A stretch of DNA of 64,000 nucleotides from JAKPAM01 sp047601745 (GCA_047601745.1 JASGIS010000001.1:4464001-4528000); one strand, 5' to 3'; shown: positions 1 through 9,582, counted from the first letter of the stretch. Translations and numbers: made by a program. The notes: generated by a model from the sequence alone, not told the origin.

Positions 1-3000
1 CCTGGAAGCCGGCCGCCGGTTCGCGCGTGACCGCCGCGTCAGCGGCCGACGCAACCGGGGGCGTGGCCTCGGCGACCGGCCGCGGCGCCGCCGTGTCGGC
101 GGCGCTCGCCGGTTCCGCGGCCGCGGCGACGGCCGCGATGGCGGCAGGGGCCACGGGGGCCCGGACGGCTTGCTGCGGTGCTTCGGCGACCGCCTCGGCG
201 GCAGGCGCTTCGACGGTCGGCGACGCGTCGGCCGGTGCCTCGGTCGTCACCGTCTCGACACCACTCCGGCCGGGCGCCGTTTCGACCGGCGCGTGCGGGG
301 CCGGCCGGCGGGCAGGAGCCGGAGCGGCTTCGGCGGGTTCGACGTCGGCGCCGGCGCTCGGCGACAGCGGCTCGACCTCGGCCTGGACCACGAGCGGTTC
401 GGGTTCCGGCGACTTCGGGAACGGCCACGGCGGCAGGTCGGTGCTGAACGGCGATTCGATGTCGCGTTCGCGGCGACCGCCACGCCGGCGGCGGTTGCGG
501 CTGCGCCGTTGCTCATCCGGCGCGGCGCCGTCGCCGCGCGGCAACGCCGAGGCCTCGATGCCGGTGTCGGCGGACTCGAGCAGGTCGTCGGCGGCGGTGG
601 CGGCGATGGCCGGCGTCATGGCCTCGGCGTCGACGGCGCGCTGGCGGCCTTCGTCGCGGCGGCCGCGTTCGCCGCGCTCACCACGCGGCGGACGGCCGTC
701 GGTACGCTCCTGGCCCTCGCGGTTCTCGCGACCCTCCCGGCCCTCGCGCGGTTCGCGGCCGTCGGTCCGGCCTTCGCCGCGCGCGTCGGCCCGGCCCTCG
801 TTGCGGTTGTCGCGGCGGCCGTCGCGGTTCTCGGCGCGCGATTCGCGTCCTTCGGTGCGCGCTTCCCTGGGCTCGCGGCCTTCCCGGGCCTCGCGAGGTT
901 CACGAGGCTCGCGCACCTCGCGCGGCTCGCGGGCCGGCCGTTCGCCGGCCGGCTCGTTGCGCGGCGCGCGCGGGGTGCGGACATCGCCCTGGGCGGCCTG
1001 GCCTTCACGCGCTTCGCGGGCCTCGCGCGTCACCGGCGCGCCGTCGCGCGCCTGGCCTTCGCGCGGCGTGCGCCCGTCGCGTTGACGGTCGGTGCGCGAA
1101 CGCTCTCCGCGCTCACCCCGCTCGCTGCGTTCGCCACGATCCCCTCGCTCGCCGCGGCTGCGGCCGTTGGCGTCGCGCGGCGCGCGCGCTTCACGGGAGC
1201 GGTCGTCGCGTCCCCGTCGCGGTTCGCCCTCCGGCAACGGCGAGGCGGGGACGGCCGTCGTGCGCAGCGGCGCCGGCGCTTCGGCGCCGGTGACGCTCGC
1301 TTCGTTGGCGGCTTTCGGACGGAACCAGTTCAGGATGCGTCCGAGCAGGCCCTGGTCGTCGGAGTGCGGATCCATCGAATGCGCGCTGGCGGCGCGAACC
1401 GGAGCCGGGACCGGCGCCGGAGGCGGCGTGGCGGCGACCGGCGTGGGAGCCGGCATCGGTGCCGGCTGCGGCGGCGTCACGCCCTTGACGACGGCTTCCT
1501 GCCGCGTCTTGGCCGGTTCGAGCTTGCGCTCCAGATAATCGTTGTCGTCGGTCGGTCCGTCGGCCAGCGAGTAGCTGGCGCGGTAAGACGCCAGGCGCTC
1601 GTCGTCATGGCGCAGGCGTTCGAGCCGGTAGTGCGGCGTCTCGAGGTACTTGTTGGGCACCATGACGACCTCGACCTTCGAGCGCGCCTCGATCTTGGCG
1701 ATCTCGCCGCGCTTCTCGTTCAGCAGGAAGGTCGCGACGTCGACCGGCACCTGCGCATGGACGACGGCGGTGTTCTCCTTCATCGCCTCTTCCTGGATCA
1801 CGCGCAGGCAGTGCAGCGCCGACGATTCGACGTCGCGGATCACGCCGGTGCCGTTGCAGCGCGGGCAGGTGATGTGCGTGCCTTCGTTGAGCGCCGGGCG
1901 CAGGCGCTGGCGCGACATCTCCATCAGGCCGAAGCGCGAGATCTTGCCCGCCTGGACCCGCGCGCGGTCATAGTGCAGCGCGTCCTTGATCCGCTGCTCG
2001 ACCTCGCGCTGGTTCTTGCTGCTCTCCATGTCGATGAAGTCGATGACGATCAGCCCGCCCAGATCGCGCAGGCGCATCTGGCGAGCGACCTCGTCGGCCG
2101 CTTCGAGGTTCGTGCGCAGCGCGGTCTCCTCGATGTCGGCGCCGCGCGTCGAGCGGGCGGAGTTGACGTCGATCGCGACCAGCGCTTCGGTGTGGTCGAT
2201 GACCACGGCGCCGCCCGAAGGCAGCGGGACGATCCGCGAGTACGCGGTCTCGATCTGGTGTTCGATCTGGAAGCGCGAGAACAGCGGGATGTCGTCGCTG
2301 TAGCGCTTGACGCGATGGACGTTGTCCGGCATCACGTGCGCCATGAACTGGCGCGCCTGCTCGAAGATGTCGGCCGTGTCGATCAGGATCTCGCCGATGT
2401 CGGCAGTGAAGTAGTCGCGGATCGCGCGGATGACCAGGCTCGATTCCTGGTAGATCAGGAACGGGCCGCCGGTGGTGCCGGCGGCCGAATCGATCGCGCG
2501 CCACAGTTGCAGCAGGTAGTTCAGGTCCCACTGGAGTTCTTCGACGCTGCGGCCGATGCCGGCGGTGCGGGCGATCAGGCTCATGCCCTGCGGGATCTGG
2601 AGCTGGTCCATCGTCTCGCGCAGTTCCTGCCGGTCTTCGCCTTCGACGCGCCGCGAGACGCCGCCGCCGCGAGGATTGTTCGGCATCAGCACCGTGTAGC
2701 GGCCGGCCAGCGAGATGAACGTGGTCAGCGCCGCGCCCTTGTTGCCGCGCTCTTCCTTGTCGACCTGGACGATCAGCTCCTGGCCTTCGCTGATCGCATC
2801 CTGGACGCGGGACTTGCCGCCTTCGCCGTTGCCGCCCTTCAGGTAGGCCTTGGAGATCTCCTTGAACGGCAGGAAGCCGTGGCGTTCTTCACCGTAGTTG
2901 ACGAAGCAGGCTTCGAGACTGGGTTCGACCCGGGTGACGATGCCCTTGTAGATGTTGCTCTTGCGGGACTCGTGGCTGGCCGACTCGATGTCGATGTCGA

Positions 3001-3074
3001 TCAGCTTCTGCCCATCGACGATGGCGACGCGCAACTCTTCCGAGTGCGTCGCGTTGAAAAGCATGCGCTTCATT
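1..3074 (-). CDS. rne: Ribonuclease E, partial at its C-terminus
   Basis: Endoribonuclease that starts mRNA decay and rRNA/tRNA processing and scaffolds the degradosome. The reading frame begins MKRMLFNATHSEELRVAIVDG, typical of RNase E, and runs off the left edge with no stop. The S1 domain fills roughly the first 125 residues. The catalytic core has the metal-binding segments AIDVNSARST and IDFIDM and the zinc-link motif CPRCNGTG. The C-terminal half is low-complexity, rich in Arg, Glu, Gly and Pro with many REPRE/REARE-type repeats, followed by an Ala/Pro/Glu-rich tail; this is the usual disordered RNA- and partner-binding scaffold. It is divergent from rluC, its standard betaproteobacterial neighbour. 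Its leader carries two strong hairpins. Confidence 0.96.
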
Positions 3075-3616
3075 TGGAATAGGCTCTCCGGCACAGATTG
3101 CGCGATCTGTGCGCATCGGCGGGAGCCCGAAGAGTCGAACGAGCGTCGAGGTCAGGCCCGCCGATGATGGGCGGGCGGCAACGCATGGCTCCGTGAACTC
3201 TGGCACGCGCCACGTCGACCCTGGCCGCGCGCGTCTGAACGAGCGACGGCTGCGCAGCGAGGCAGGGCGGGGGTGGGAGTCAAGGCAGGCATGAACCGCA
3301 GTTTGTTGTCGACACCAGCGATCGGCGGCGGGCGCCGATGGCGGTCTTTGTTCGTTCCGGCTCGGAATTCGGGTATCCCGCGTTCCCTGCCGATCGCTCG
3401 AAGGTCGATGCGACGGGGAACCGCGTTACAAAATTGTTCTCACAGTCCGTTCGATCGCAGGGGGGCCGGTAGAATGACCAGCCCCGACGCACCAGCGTAT
3501 CGATCGCCAGCACGCCGGTACCGGCATGCGCTTGCGGCGATGCCGATCGGCGATGGATCGCCGGCGGCTTGCGACGCCTCCTGCATTTGTGCGGACAGCC
3601 GGCAAAGTATAGCAAG
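3075..3616. other. Divergent rne/rluC intergenic region
   Basis: A 542-base region between the divergent rne and rluC starts. The rne-proximal part holds two perfect hairpins (listed separately). I see no convincing complete sigma-70 promoter and no supported gene. Reading frames here lack ribosome sites and recognisable protein character. Confidence 0.6.
3092..3176 (-). promoter_or_regulatory. Two stem-loops in the rne 5' leader
   Basis: Hairpin 1 is a perfect 8-bp stem (GCACAGAT at 3092-3099, ATCTGTGC at 3106-3113, 6-nt loop) just upstream of the rne ATG. Hairpin 2 is a perfect 7-bp stem (GCCCGCC at 3156-3162, GGCGGGC at 3170-3176). In E. coli, hairpins in the rne 5' untranslated region mediate RNase E autoregulation. 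That these do the same is inference from position. Confidence 0.5.
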
Positions 3617-4714
3617 ATGAACGTCTTACGCACAGAAGCTCACAACTCGCCCGCAGGCGGTCCGACGGACGGTCGCTCCGGCGGCCGAACGGCCTCAAGT
3701 CCGCCGAAAGCGGCCGACGCGCAGGTCGTCTACGTCGATATCGACGACGGCGCGGCCGGCCAGCGCCTGGACAATCTGCTGATCCGGCTGTGCAAGGGCG
3801 TGCCCAAGAGCCATCTGTACCAGTTGATCCGCAGCGGGCAGGTGCGGCTGAACGGCAAGCGCTGCACGGCCGACACGCGCCTGGCCTGCGGCGATCGGCT
3901 GCGTCTGCCGCCGATGCGCCGGGCCGAGCCGTCGGCGGCGGCCGCGAGCGCACCGCCGGTCGAATTCCCGGTGATTTTCGAGAACGACGGGCTGATCGTC
4001 ATCGACAAGCCCGCCGGCGTCGCCGTGCACGGCGGCAGCGGCGTGTCCAGCGGCGTGATCGAGCAGTTGCGCGCCGCCCGGCCGCAGGCGCGGTTCCTCG
4101 AACTGGTGCACCGGCTCGATCGCGACACCTCGGGCGTGATGATGATCGCCAAGAAGCGATCGGCGCTGGTCGAGCTGCAGCGCCAGTTGCGCGAACGGCT
4201 GTCCGACAAGCGCTACCTGGCGATCGTGCTGGGCCGTTGGCCGCTGCGCAGCAAGCGGCTGACCGACCCCTTGCACAAGTTCCTGACGGCGGAGGGCGAG
4301 CGCCGCGTGATGGTGCGCGCCGACGGCCTGTCGGCCGCCACGACGGTGACCGGCCTGCGCCACGCGTCGCTGCCGGGCGTCGGTGTGTGTACGCTGGTCG
4401 AATGCCGGATCGAGACCGGACGGACCCACCAGATCCGCGTCCACCTGAGCCATGCGGGATTTCCGCTGCTCGGCGACGAGAAATACGGGGTGTTCGATCT
4501 GAATAAATTACTTGATAAAATAGGCCATAAGCGTATGTTCCTGCACTCCTTTTCATTGACGATCAAAGAACCGCAGAGCGGCCGGGCGCAGCAGTTCGTG
4601 TCGCCGATGCCCGGCGCGTTCGAGGCCCTGCTCGACGCCGGCAGGGCCGATGCGGGTACGGGTGCCGATGCGGGTACGGGCGCGCCGCGGGCAGCCGGAC
4701 GGAGACAGCCATGA
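3617..4714 (+). CDS. rluC: 23S rRNA pseudouridine synthase RluC-type
   Basis: Converts uridines of 23S rRNA (955/2504/2580 in E. coli) to pseudouridine. About 365 residues. An N-terminal S4 RNA-binding domain (about residues 35-100) is followed by the RluA-family catalytic domain with HRLDRDTSGVMMIAKK, which contains the catalytic Asp, and a later RIETGRTHQIRVHLSHAGFP block. The chosen ATG at 3617 gives MNVLRTEA; a longer upstream frame is open but has no family support. The C-terminus ends in a short Gly/Ala/Thr repeat. A stretch at about 4495-4570 uses A/T-ending codons very unlike the rest of the gene. The stop overlaps the next start (ATGA). Confidence 0.95.
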   Translation: MNVLRTEAHNSPAGGPTDGRSGGRTASSPPKAADAQVVYVDIDDGAAGQRLDNLLIRLCKGVPKSHLYQLIRSGQVRLNGKRCTADTRLACGDRLRLPPMRRAEPSAAAASAPPVEFPVIFENDGLIVIDKPAGVAVHGGSGVSSGVIEQLRAARPQARFLELVHRLDRDTSGVMMIAKKRSALVELQRQLRERLSDKRYLAIVLGRWPLRSKRLTDPLHKFLTAEGERRVMVRADGLSAATTVTGLRHASLPGVGVCTLVECRIETGRTHQIRVHLSHAGFPLLGDEKYGVFDLNKLLDKIGHKRMFLHSFSLTIKEPQSGRAQQFVSPMPGAFEALLDAGRADAGTGADAGTGAPRAAGRRQP

Positions 4715-5433
4715 CGGCCGCGCGCGCCAACGGCCGCTCCGGGGACGCGAGGTCGGCCGCGTTCGATCTGGTCGTCTTCGATTGGGACGGCACGCTCGTC
4801 GACTCGACCGGTGCGATCACCGAGGCGATCCGCGGGGCCGCCTCCGATCTGAGCCTGCCGATCCCGACGCGCGAGCAGGCCAGCCACGTCATCGGCCTGG
4901 GGCTGCACGACGCGCTGCGTCTGGCGGTGCCCGATCTGACGGCCGAAAGTCTGCCCGCGTTCGTCGAGCGCTACCGGTTCCACTACCTGAAGCGCGACCA
5001 GAGCTTCCTGCCGTTCGACGGCATCGCCGACCTGCTGACCGAGTTGAACGGATCGCGGCAATGGGTCGCGATCGCCACCGGCAAGTCGCGCGTGGGGCTG
5101 AACCGGGCGCTCGAGCAGATGGGCTGGCAGCGCCGGTTCATCACGACACGCTGCGCCGACGAAGGACGGCCCAAGCCGCATCCGTGGATGCTGCTCGACA
5201 TCTGCGAGGAACTGGGCGTGGCGCCGGACCGCGCCGTGATGATCGGCGACACGACGCACGACCTCGGCATGGCCCGTGATGCCGGCGCCGCGTCGGTCGC
5301 CGTCACGTACGGCGCGCATCCGCATGCCGAGCTGCATGCGTTCGGCGCGACGGTGATCGTCGATTCGGTCGCGCAGTTGCGCGACTGGTTGATGCCCCGG
5401 CTGCGCGCGCCGGACGAAGGCCTGGCCGGGTGA
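4711..5433 (+). CDS. HAD-family phosphatase, phosphoglycolate phosphatase-like
   Basis: Haloacid-dehalogenase hydrolase of 240 residues. Motif I is FDWDGTLVDS near the N-terminus, motif II is ATGKSRVG, and motifs III/IV are GRPKPHPWM and MIGDTTHDLGMARDAG. These indicate a magnesium-dependent phosphomonoesterase, probably acting on a small phosphorylated metabolite. Homologues in this position next to rluC are often called phosphoglycolate phosphatase, but the substrate cannot be read from sequence. The start overlaps the rluC stop by ATGA and the stop overlaps the GTG start of the Rieske gene, so the four genes rluC to sppA look like one translationally coupled operon. Confidence 0.9.
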   Translation: MTAARANGRSGDARSAAFDLVVFDWDGTLVDSTGAITEAIRGAASDLSLPIPTREQASHVIGLGLHDALRLAVPDLTAESLPAFVERYRFHYLKRDQSFLPFDGIADLLTELNGSRQWVAIATGKSRVGLNRALEQMGWQRRFITTRCADEGRPKPHPWMLLDICEELGVAPDRAVMIGDTTHDLGMARDAGAASVAVTYGAHPHAELHAFGATVIVDSVAQLRDWLMPRLRAPDEGLAG

Positions 5434-5843
5434 ACGGCGACCGCGCGCCGGCGTTGCCGCCGACGGCCGACGGATCGCCGCCCGGATGGGCCTGGCAACC
5501 GGTCTGCGAGTCGGCGCGGCTCGTCGAGCGCGGCGCCGGCGTGCGTTTCGCCTGGTCCGGGCAGGGGCGCGCCGACTGGCCGGCATTCGTCGTGCGCGTC
5601 GACGGGCGCCCGAGCGCGTTCCTGAACCGCTGCGCGCACGTGCCGGTCGAGCTCGACGGCGAGCCCGGGCGGTTCTTCGACGATGCCGGCCTATACTTGG
5701 TTTGTGCGACGCACGGTGCGTGCTACGACGCGGGCAACGGCGTCTGCGTCGCGGGCCCTTGCCGCGGCAAACGCCTGAATGCCCTCGATGCGACCGAGCA
5801 CGACGGCCAGGTCTGGATCCTGATGAACCTCGAGACACGATGA
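5430..5843 (+). CDS. Rieske [2Fe-2S] ferredoxin-like protein
   Basis: Small (137 residues) Rieske protein. Cluster ligands appear as CAHV (Cys-x-His) and CATHGACYD (Cys-x2-His), the standard C-x-H...C-x2-H arrangement. It has no membrane segment, so it is a soluble electron carrier or a regulatory/ferredoxin component. The start is GTG at 5430, overlapping the upstream stop (GTGA). Its place between a HAD phosphatase and sppA is common in Burkholderiales, but its partner is unknown. Confidence 0.88.
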   Translation: MNGDRAPALPPTADGSPPGWAWQPVCESARLVERGAGVRFAWSGQGRADWPAFVVRVDGRPSAFLNRCAHVPVELDGEPGRFFDDAGLYLVCATHGACYDAGNGVCVAGPCRGKRLNALDATEHDGQVWILMNLETR

Positions 5844-6901
5844 TGGAAGACGACTATCAGCCTATCCGTGCGGGCGCTCGCGAGAACCCGTCGATCCGCG
5901 AGATCCCCGACGAACCCAGGCCGCCGAATGCGGGCGGCGGTGGCGGCAGCGAACCGCCCGGCTGGGAACGCGGCGTCATCGAAAAGCTGGCGCTGGGCCT
6001 CGTGCAGGAGAAGCGCCGCGCCCGGCGCTGGAGCATCTTCTTCCGGCTCGCCTACCTGGCGCTGATCATCGCCGGCGGCTTGCTGCTGCTGGGGCGAAGC
6101 TCGCTGACCGGCGGCGACGACATCGCCACCGGCCGCCATACGGCGCTCGTCGAGTTGAACGGCGTGATCAGCGCCGAAGGCGAGGCCAGCGCCGAGAATC
6201 TCAACACCGCGCTGCAGAACGCGTTCAAGGATCGCAACACCGTCGGCGTCGTGCTGCGCATCAACAGTCCCGGCGGCAGTCCGGTGCAGGCCGGCATCGT
6301 GCACGACGAGATCCTGCGCCTGCGCGCCAAGTATCCGAAGGTGCCGCTGTACGCGGTCGTCGAAGAGATCTGCGCGTCGGGCGGCTACTACGTGGCCGCG
6401 GCCGCCGATCGCATCTTCGTCGACAAGGCGAGCCTCGTCGGGTCGATCGGCGTGCTGATGGACGGATTCGGCTTCGTCGACACGCTCGACAAGCTCGGCG
6501 TCGAGCGCCGCCTGCTGACCGCGGGCCGCAACAAGGGCTTCCTCGACAGCTTCTCGCCGATGAACGACGAGCAGCGGCAGTACGCGCAGAAGATGCTCGA
6601 CGAGATCCACCAGCAGTTCATCGATGTCGTGCGCAAGGGGCGCGGCGACCGCCTGAAGGAAACGCCGGACACGTTCAGCGGCCTGTTCTGGACCGGCTCG
6701 CAGAGCGTCGGCATGGGCTTGGCCGACGACTTCGGCACCGTCGGTTCGGTGGCCCGCGACGTCGTCAAGGCCGAATCGGTCGTCGATTTCTCCACGCGCG
6801 AGAACGTGGCGGAAAAACTGGCGCGGCGCCTCGGCGCGCGCACGGCCGACAGTCTGGCCGGCAGCCTGCGCAACTTCCTCGAATCGCCGCACTGGCGCTG
6901 A
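5840..6901 (+). CDS. sppA: Signal peptide peptidase SppA-type S49 peptidase
   Basis: Membrane-anchored serine protease, 353 residues, thought to degrade cleaved signal peptides in the cytoplasmic membrane. After a polar, Gly-rich N-terminal tail there is one transmembrane segment (LAYLALIIAGGLLLLG, about residues 70-90). The S49 core has NSPGGSPVQAG, the nucleophile Ser in CASGGYYVAAAADRIF and the likely general-base Lys in TAGRNKGFLDSFSP. The start at 5840 (MMEDDYQ) overlaps the Rieske stop. A longer open frame upstream is out of frame with the Rieske gene and is not used. It ends before a strong palindrome and converges on rsmI. Confidence 0.93.
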   Translation: MMEDDYQPIRAGARENPSIREIPDEPRPPNAGGGGGSEPPGWERGVIEKLALGLVQEKRRARRWSIFFRLAYLALIIAGGLLLLGRSSLTGGDDIATGRHTALVELNGVISAEGEASAENLNTALQNAFKDRNTVGVVLRINSPGGSPVQAGIVHDEILRLRAKYPKVPLYAVVEEICASGGYYVAAAADRIFVDKASLVGSIGVLMDGFGFVDTLDKLGVERRLLTAGRNKGFLDSFSPMNDEQRQYAQKMLDEIHQQFIDVVRKGRGDRLKETPDTFSGLFWTGSQSVGMGLADDFGTVGSVARDVVKAESVVDFSTRENVAEKLARRLGARTADSLAGSLRNFLESPHWR

Positions 6902-6932
6902 GCGCCGCGCGCGGTCGGCGGGAGTGCACGGT

Positions 6933-6952
6933 CGCCGGCCGCGCGGCCGGCG
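6933..6952. terminator. 20-bp perfect palindrome between convergent sppA and rsmI
   Basis: CGCCGGCC-GCGC-GGCCGGCG forms a perfect GC hairpin in the 69-base gap between the convergent ends of sppA and rsmI. It has no T-run, so it is not a classic intrinsic terminator. It could act as an mRNA 3'-end stabiliser or bidirectional roadblock. Confidence 0.45.
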
Positions 6953-6970
6953 GATCCCGGCCCGCGCAGC

Positions 6971-7786
6971 TCAGCGCGGCCCGCGGCGTGGCAGCGGGCC
7001 GCGGCGGTCGACGGGGCGGTGCGGCGCGGTGCGGGTGCCCTCCTTGCCGACGCGATCCTGCGGGACGGCGAGCAGCCCGAAGACCGTCGGCACCTTTCCC
7101 AGCGTCGCCGGCGCCTCGCGCCAGTCGGCGATCGTGGCGGTGCGGATCGATTCATCGGCGAGCGTGAGCGCCGACGCCACGGTCAGACGGGTGCCGGGCG
7201 ACAGGCAGGCGAGCAGGCTGTCGAACAGCGCCTGCGACCGATACGGCGTTTCGATCATCAGGATCGACTCCCGCTGGCGGGCGGACCGCTGTTCGAGCGC
7301 CTGCAGCCGCTGCAGCCGCTCATCGGCCTGCGCCGGCACATAGCCGACGAACGCAAAATGCTGTCCGTCGAGTCCGCTGGCCATCAACGCCAGCAGCAGC
7401 GAGCTGGGGCCGACCAGCGGCACCACGCGGATGCCGCGCCGGTGCGCGAGCGCCACCAGCTCGGCGCCCGGATCGGCGACGCCCGGGCAGCCGGCCTCGG
7501 ACATCAGGCCGACGTCGCGGCCCTGCCGCAGCGGGGCGAGCAGCGCTTCCAGCCGATCGGCCGGCGTGTGCTCGTTCAATTCGTGGATCTCGATCTGCTG
7601 GAGCACGTGCGCGGTCGGCACCCGCTTCAGGAATGCCCGCGCGGTGCGCGCGTTCTCGACGACGAAGCAGTCCAGCCGCGCGGCGATCGCCAGCGTCGGG
7701 GCGGGCAGGCACTGCGCCGGCGACTGCTCGGGGCCCAGCGGAATCGGCAGGCAGTACAGCGTGCCGGCGGGGGCGTCGCCGCTCAT
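6971..7786 (-). CDS. RsmI-like SAM-dependent tetrapyrrole-methylase-fold enzyme
   Basis: 271-residue methyltransferase of the RsmI/TP-methylase fold. It begins GTLYCLPIPLG and has the conserved EAGCPGVADPGAELV and PLVGPSSLLLALMASG blocks. RsmI 2'-O-methylates C1402 of 16S rRNA. This shorter lineage found beside maf in betaproteobacteria is usually annotated only as SAM-dependent methyltransferase and may be an RsmI paralogue. The Arg/Pro-rich C-terminus is divergent. It overlaps the maf stop by ATGA, so maf-rsmI is one operon, convergent with sppA. Confidence 0.85.
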   Translation of the reverse strand: MSGDAPAGTLYCLPIPLGPEQSPAQCLPAPTLAIAARLDCFVVENARTARAFLKRVPTAHVLQQIEIHELNEHTPADRLEALLAPLRQGRDVGLMSEAGCPGVADPGAELVALAHRRGIRVVPLVGPSSLLLALMASGLDGQHFAFVGYVPAQADERLQRLQALEQRSARQRESILMIETPYRSQALFDSLLACLSPGTRLTVASALTLADESIRTATIADWREAPATLGKVPTVFGLLAVPQDRVGKEGTRTAPHRPVDRRGPLPRRGPR

Positions 7787-8490
7787 GCGCCGAGCGGCGC
7801 GAGGCCGGCCTCGGTCAGCAGCGTCGTCAGCGCGATCAGCGGCAGGCCGACGATCGCCGTCGGATCGTCCGACTGCAGCGATTCGATCAGCGCGATCCCC
7901 AGCGCCTCGGCTTTGGCCGATCCGGCGCAGTCGTACGGCTGCTCGCGGAGCAGGTAGGTCTCGATCTGCGCGGCGCTCAGCGGACGGAAACGCACGCGCG
8001 TATCGACGACGACCGTGCGATGGTAGCCGCCGTCGGCGCGGCGCAGCGTCATGCCGCTGTGGAACGTCAGCGTGCGTCCGGACGCGGCCGTCAGTTGCTC
8101 GACCGCCCGCGCGTGATCGCCGGGCTTGCCGAGGCTTCGCAGCCCGTCCAGCGTCGCGGTCTGGTCCGAACCGATGACCAGCGCGTGCGGCGCGGCGGCG
8201 GCCAGCGAGTCGGCGACGGCCGCGGCCTTCGCTTCGGACAGCCGGTGCGCGAGTTGCCGCGGCGTCTCGCCGGGCAGCGCCTGCTCGTCGACCCGCGGCG
8301 CCTGCACGCTGAACGGCAGGCCGAGCCGCTCGAGCAGTTCGCGGCGGTAGCGCGACGTCGAGGCCAGTACCAGCGAGGGCGGACCGCCGCTCGCGCTCGG
8401 GGCGGCGGCGGGGGGCGAAGACGGGGTGAAGGGGGCGTCGGTCACGTTGCGGCGGGAGACGATGCTCGAAGACGATGCGGGGCGCATCAT
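7783..8490 (-). CDS. maf: Maf-family nucleotide pyrophosphatase (YceF-like)
   Basis: Nucleoside-triphosphate pyrophosphatase that removes modified nucleotides; the YceF subgroup prefers m7GTP. The core starts LVLASTSRYRRELLERLGLP and has VDE, the substrate-pocket GSDQTATLDG and the late block PYDCAGSAKAEALGIALIES. The chosen start (MMRPASSSS, 8490) leaves a Ser/Pro/Ala-rich N-terminal extension of roughly 40 residues before the conserved core. An internal start nearer the core is possible. It is divergent from yceD with only 9 bases between the starts. Confidence 0.92.
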   Translation of the reverse strand: MMRPASSSSIVSRRNVTDAPFTPSSPPAAAPSASGGPPSLVLASTSRYRRELLERLGLPFSVQAPRVDEQALPGETPRQLAHRLSEAKAAAVADSLAAAAPHALVIGSDQTATLDGLRSLGKPGDHARAVEQLTAASGRTLTFHSGMTLRRADGGYHRTVVVDTRVRFRPLSAAQIETYLLREQPYDCAGSAKAEALGIALIESLQSDDPTAIVGLPLIALTTLLTEAGLAPLGA

Positions 8491-8499
8491 AATAGCGAG

Positions 8500-9192
8500 A
8501 TGTCCAAGCGCTCTTCTTCCCGCGGTCCGCGCGCGCAGCCCGGCGGACCGGATCCGGCCGCCGGCCGCTCCTCCGGCGCGGCGGCCGCGGCCCGCCCGCT
8601 GATCGATACCAGCGAATTCTGCCGGCTCGCGCAGTCGATCGAAGGCGCGACCCCGGTCGCGCGCCTTCCCCGGCTGGCGGCCGACCTGTTCGACGACGCC
8701 GGCCAGGTCGACTGGCGCCTGCGCGGATGGCAGGCGCCGAACGACGAAGCGGGCGTCGATCGCCGGATGCGCCTGGAACTGGCCGTGCAGTGCGCGGTGC
8801 GCTGCGATCGCTGCCTGCAGCGGCTGCCGATCGCCTACGAGGTCGAGCGCGACTACCTGCTGATGCGGACCGAGAAGCAGGCCGCCGAGGTCGACGCCGA
8901 CGTCGACGACTACGACGTGCTGGTCGCCAGCCCCCGCTTCGACGTGCTCGAGCTCGTCGAGGACGAGGCGATCATGGGCCAGCCGTTGCAGGCCGAGCAC
9001 GAGGACTGCGAGCTGCCGGTCGAACTCGACGACGAAGAGCCGCTCGAGCGTCCGAACCCGTTCGCCGCGCTGGCATCGCTGCGCAGATCCGCGGATGACG
9101 ACGCGGAAGGCGAGGCGAGCGAAGAGGGCGAGGAAGGCGAGCAGCGCGAAGAGCGCGCGCGGGGCGACGGCGAAGGCGGCGACGCTCATTGA
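8500..9192 (+). CDS. yceD: YceD/DUF177 family protein, 23S rRNA accumulation factor
   Basis: DUF177 proteins sit immediately upstream of rpmF across bacteria and are needed for normal 23S rRNA levels. The protein has 230 residues. The diagnostic paired cysteines are in CAVRCDRCLQRLP and the typical DDYDVL and LELVEDEAIMGQPL segments follow. Two features are unusual in degree: an N-terminal extension rich in Arg, Pro and Ser, and a very acidic C-terminal tail (Glu/Asp/Gly, about the last 35 residues). The start ATG at 8500 lies 9 bases from the divergent maf start. Confidence 0.9.
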   Translation: MSKRSSSRGPRAQPGGPDPAAGRSSGAAAAARPLIDTSEFCRLAQSIEGATPVARLPRLAADLFDDAGQVDWRLRGWQAPNDEAGVDRRMRLELAVQCAVRCDRCLQRLPIAYEVERDYLLMRTEKQAAEVDADVDDYDVLVASPRFDVLELVEDEAIMGQPLQAEHEDCELPVELDDEEPLERPNPFAALASLRRSADDDAEGEASEEGEEGEQREERARGDGEGGDAH

Positions 9193-9235
9193 CCGCGATG
9201 CCGGCAGCGGTTCGTCAACGCCGTCCTGTAAGCCA

Positions 9236-9265
9236 TTGAAATCCCAATCAATTGACTGCTATAAT
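9236..9265 (+). promoter_or_regulatory. Sigma-70 promoter of the rpmF-plsX-fab operon
   Basis: A TTGAAA -35 box at 9236-9241 and a perfect TATAAT -10 box at 9260-9265, separated by 18 bases, lie 134 bases upstream of the rpmF ATG. It is an AT-rich island in otherwise very GC-rich DNA. Confidence 0.75.
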
Positions 9266-9399
9266 CGCGGATTGACTTTCTGCCGGGTGGGCGCAACCGC
9301 CTTCACGTGCCCGGCCGATCGTCGCCACTTTCGCCTGAAGATCAACAGGTTGGGCGCCGCACGGTCGGCGTCCGCCATCGATGGATAACGGAACTCGAC

Positions 9400-9582
9400 A
9401 TGGCCGTCCAGCAGAACAAGAAATCCCCGTCCAAGCGCGGCATGCATCGCGCGCACGACTTTTTGGCCGCTCCGGCGACCGCGATCGAGCCGACGACCGG
9501 CGAGGTCCACCTGCGCCACCACGTGAGCCCCAACGGCTACTATCGCGGCAAGAAAGTCGTCAAGACCAAATCGGACGAGTGA
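9400..9582 (+). CDS. rpmF: 50S ribosomal protein L32
   Basis: 60-residue ribosomal protein of the large subunit. It begins MAVQQNKKSPSKRGMHRAHD and continues with the L32 HHVSPNGYYRGKKVV block; the length is normal for betaproteobacteria. It is the first gene after the strong 9236 promoter and leads into the fatty-acid operon, as is usual. Confidence 0.97.
   Translation: MAVQQNKKSPSKRGMHRAHDFLAAPATAIEPTTGEVHLRHHVSPNGYYRGKKVVKTKSDE

Noticed and set aside
170..3082. A 970-codon open frame on the + strand
   Set aside because: It is the complement of rne in very GC-rich DNA. The minus strand carries the clear RNase E protein, so this is a shadow frame.
4213..5838. A 541-codon open frame on the - strand across rluC, HAD and Rieske genes
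   Set aside because: Arg/Ala/Pro-rich shadow of three recognised genes on the other strand.
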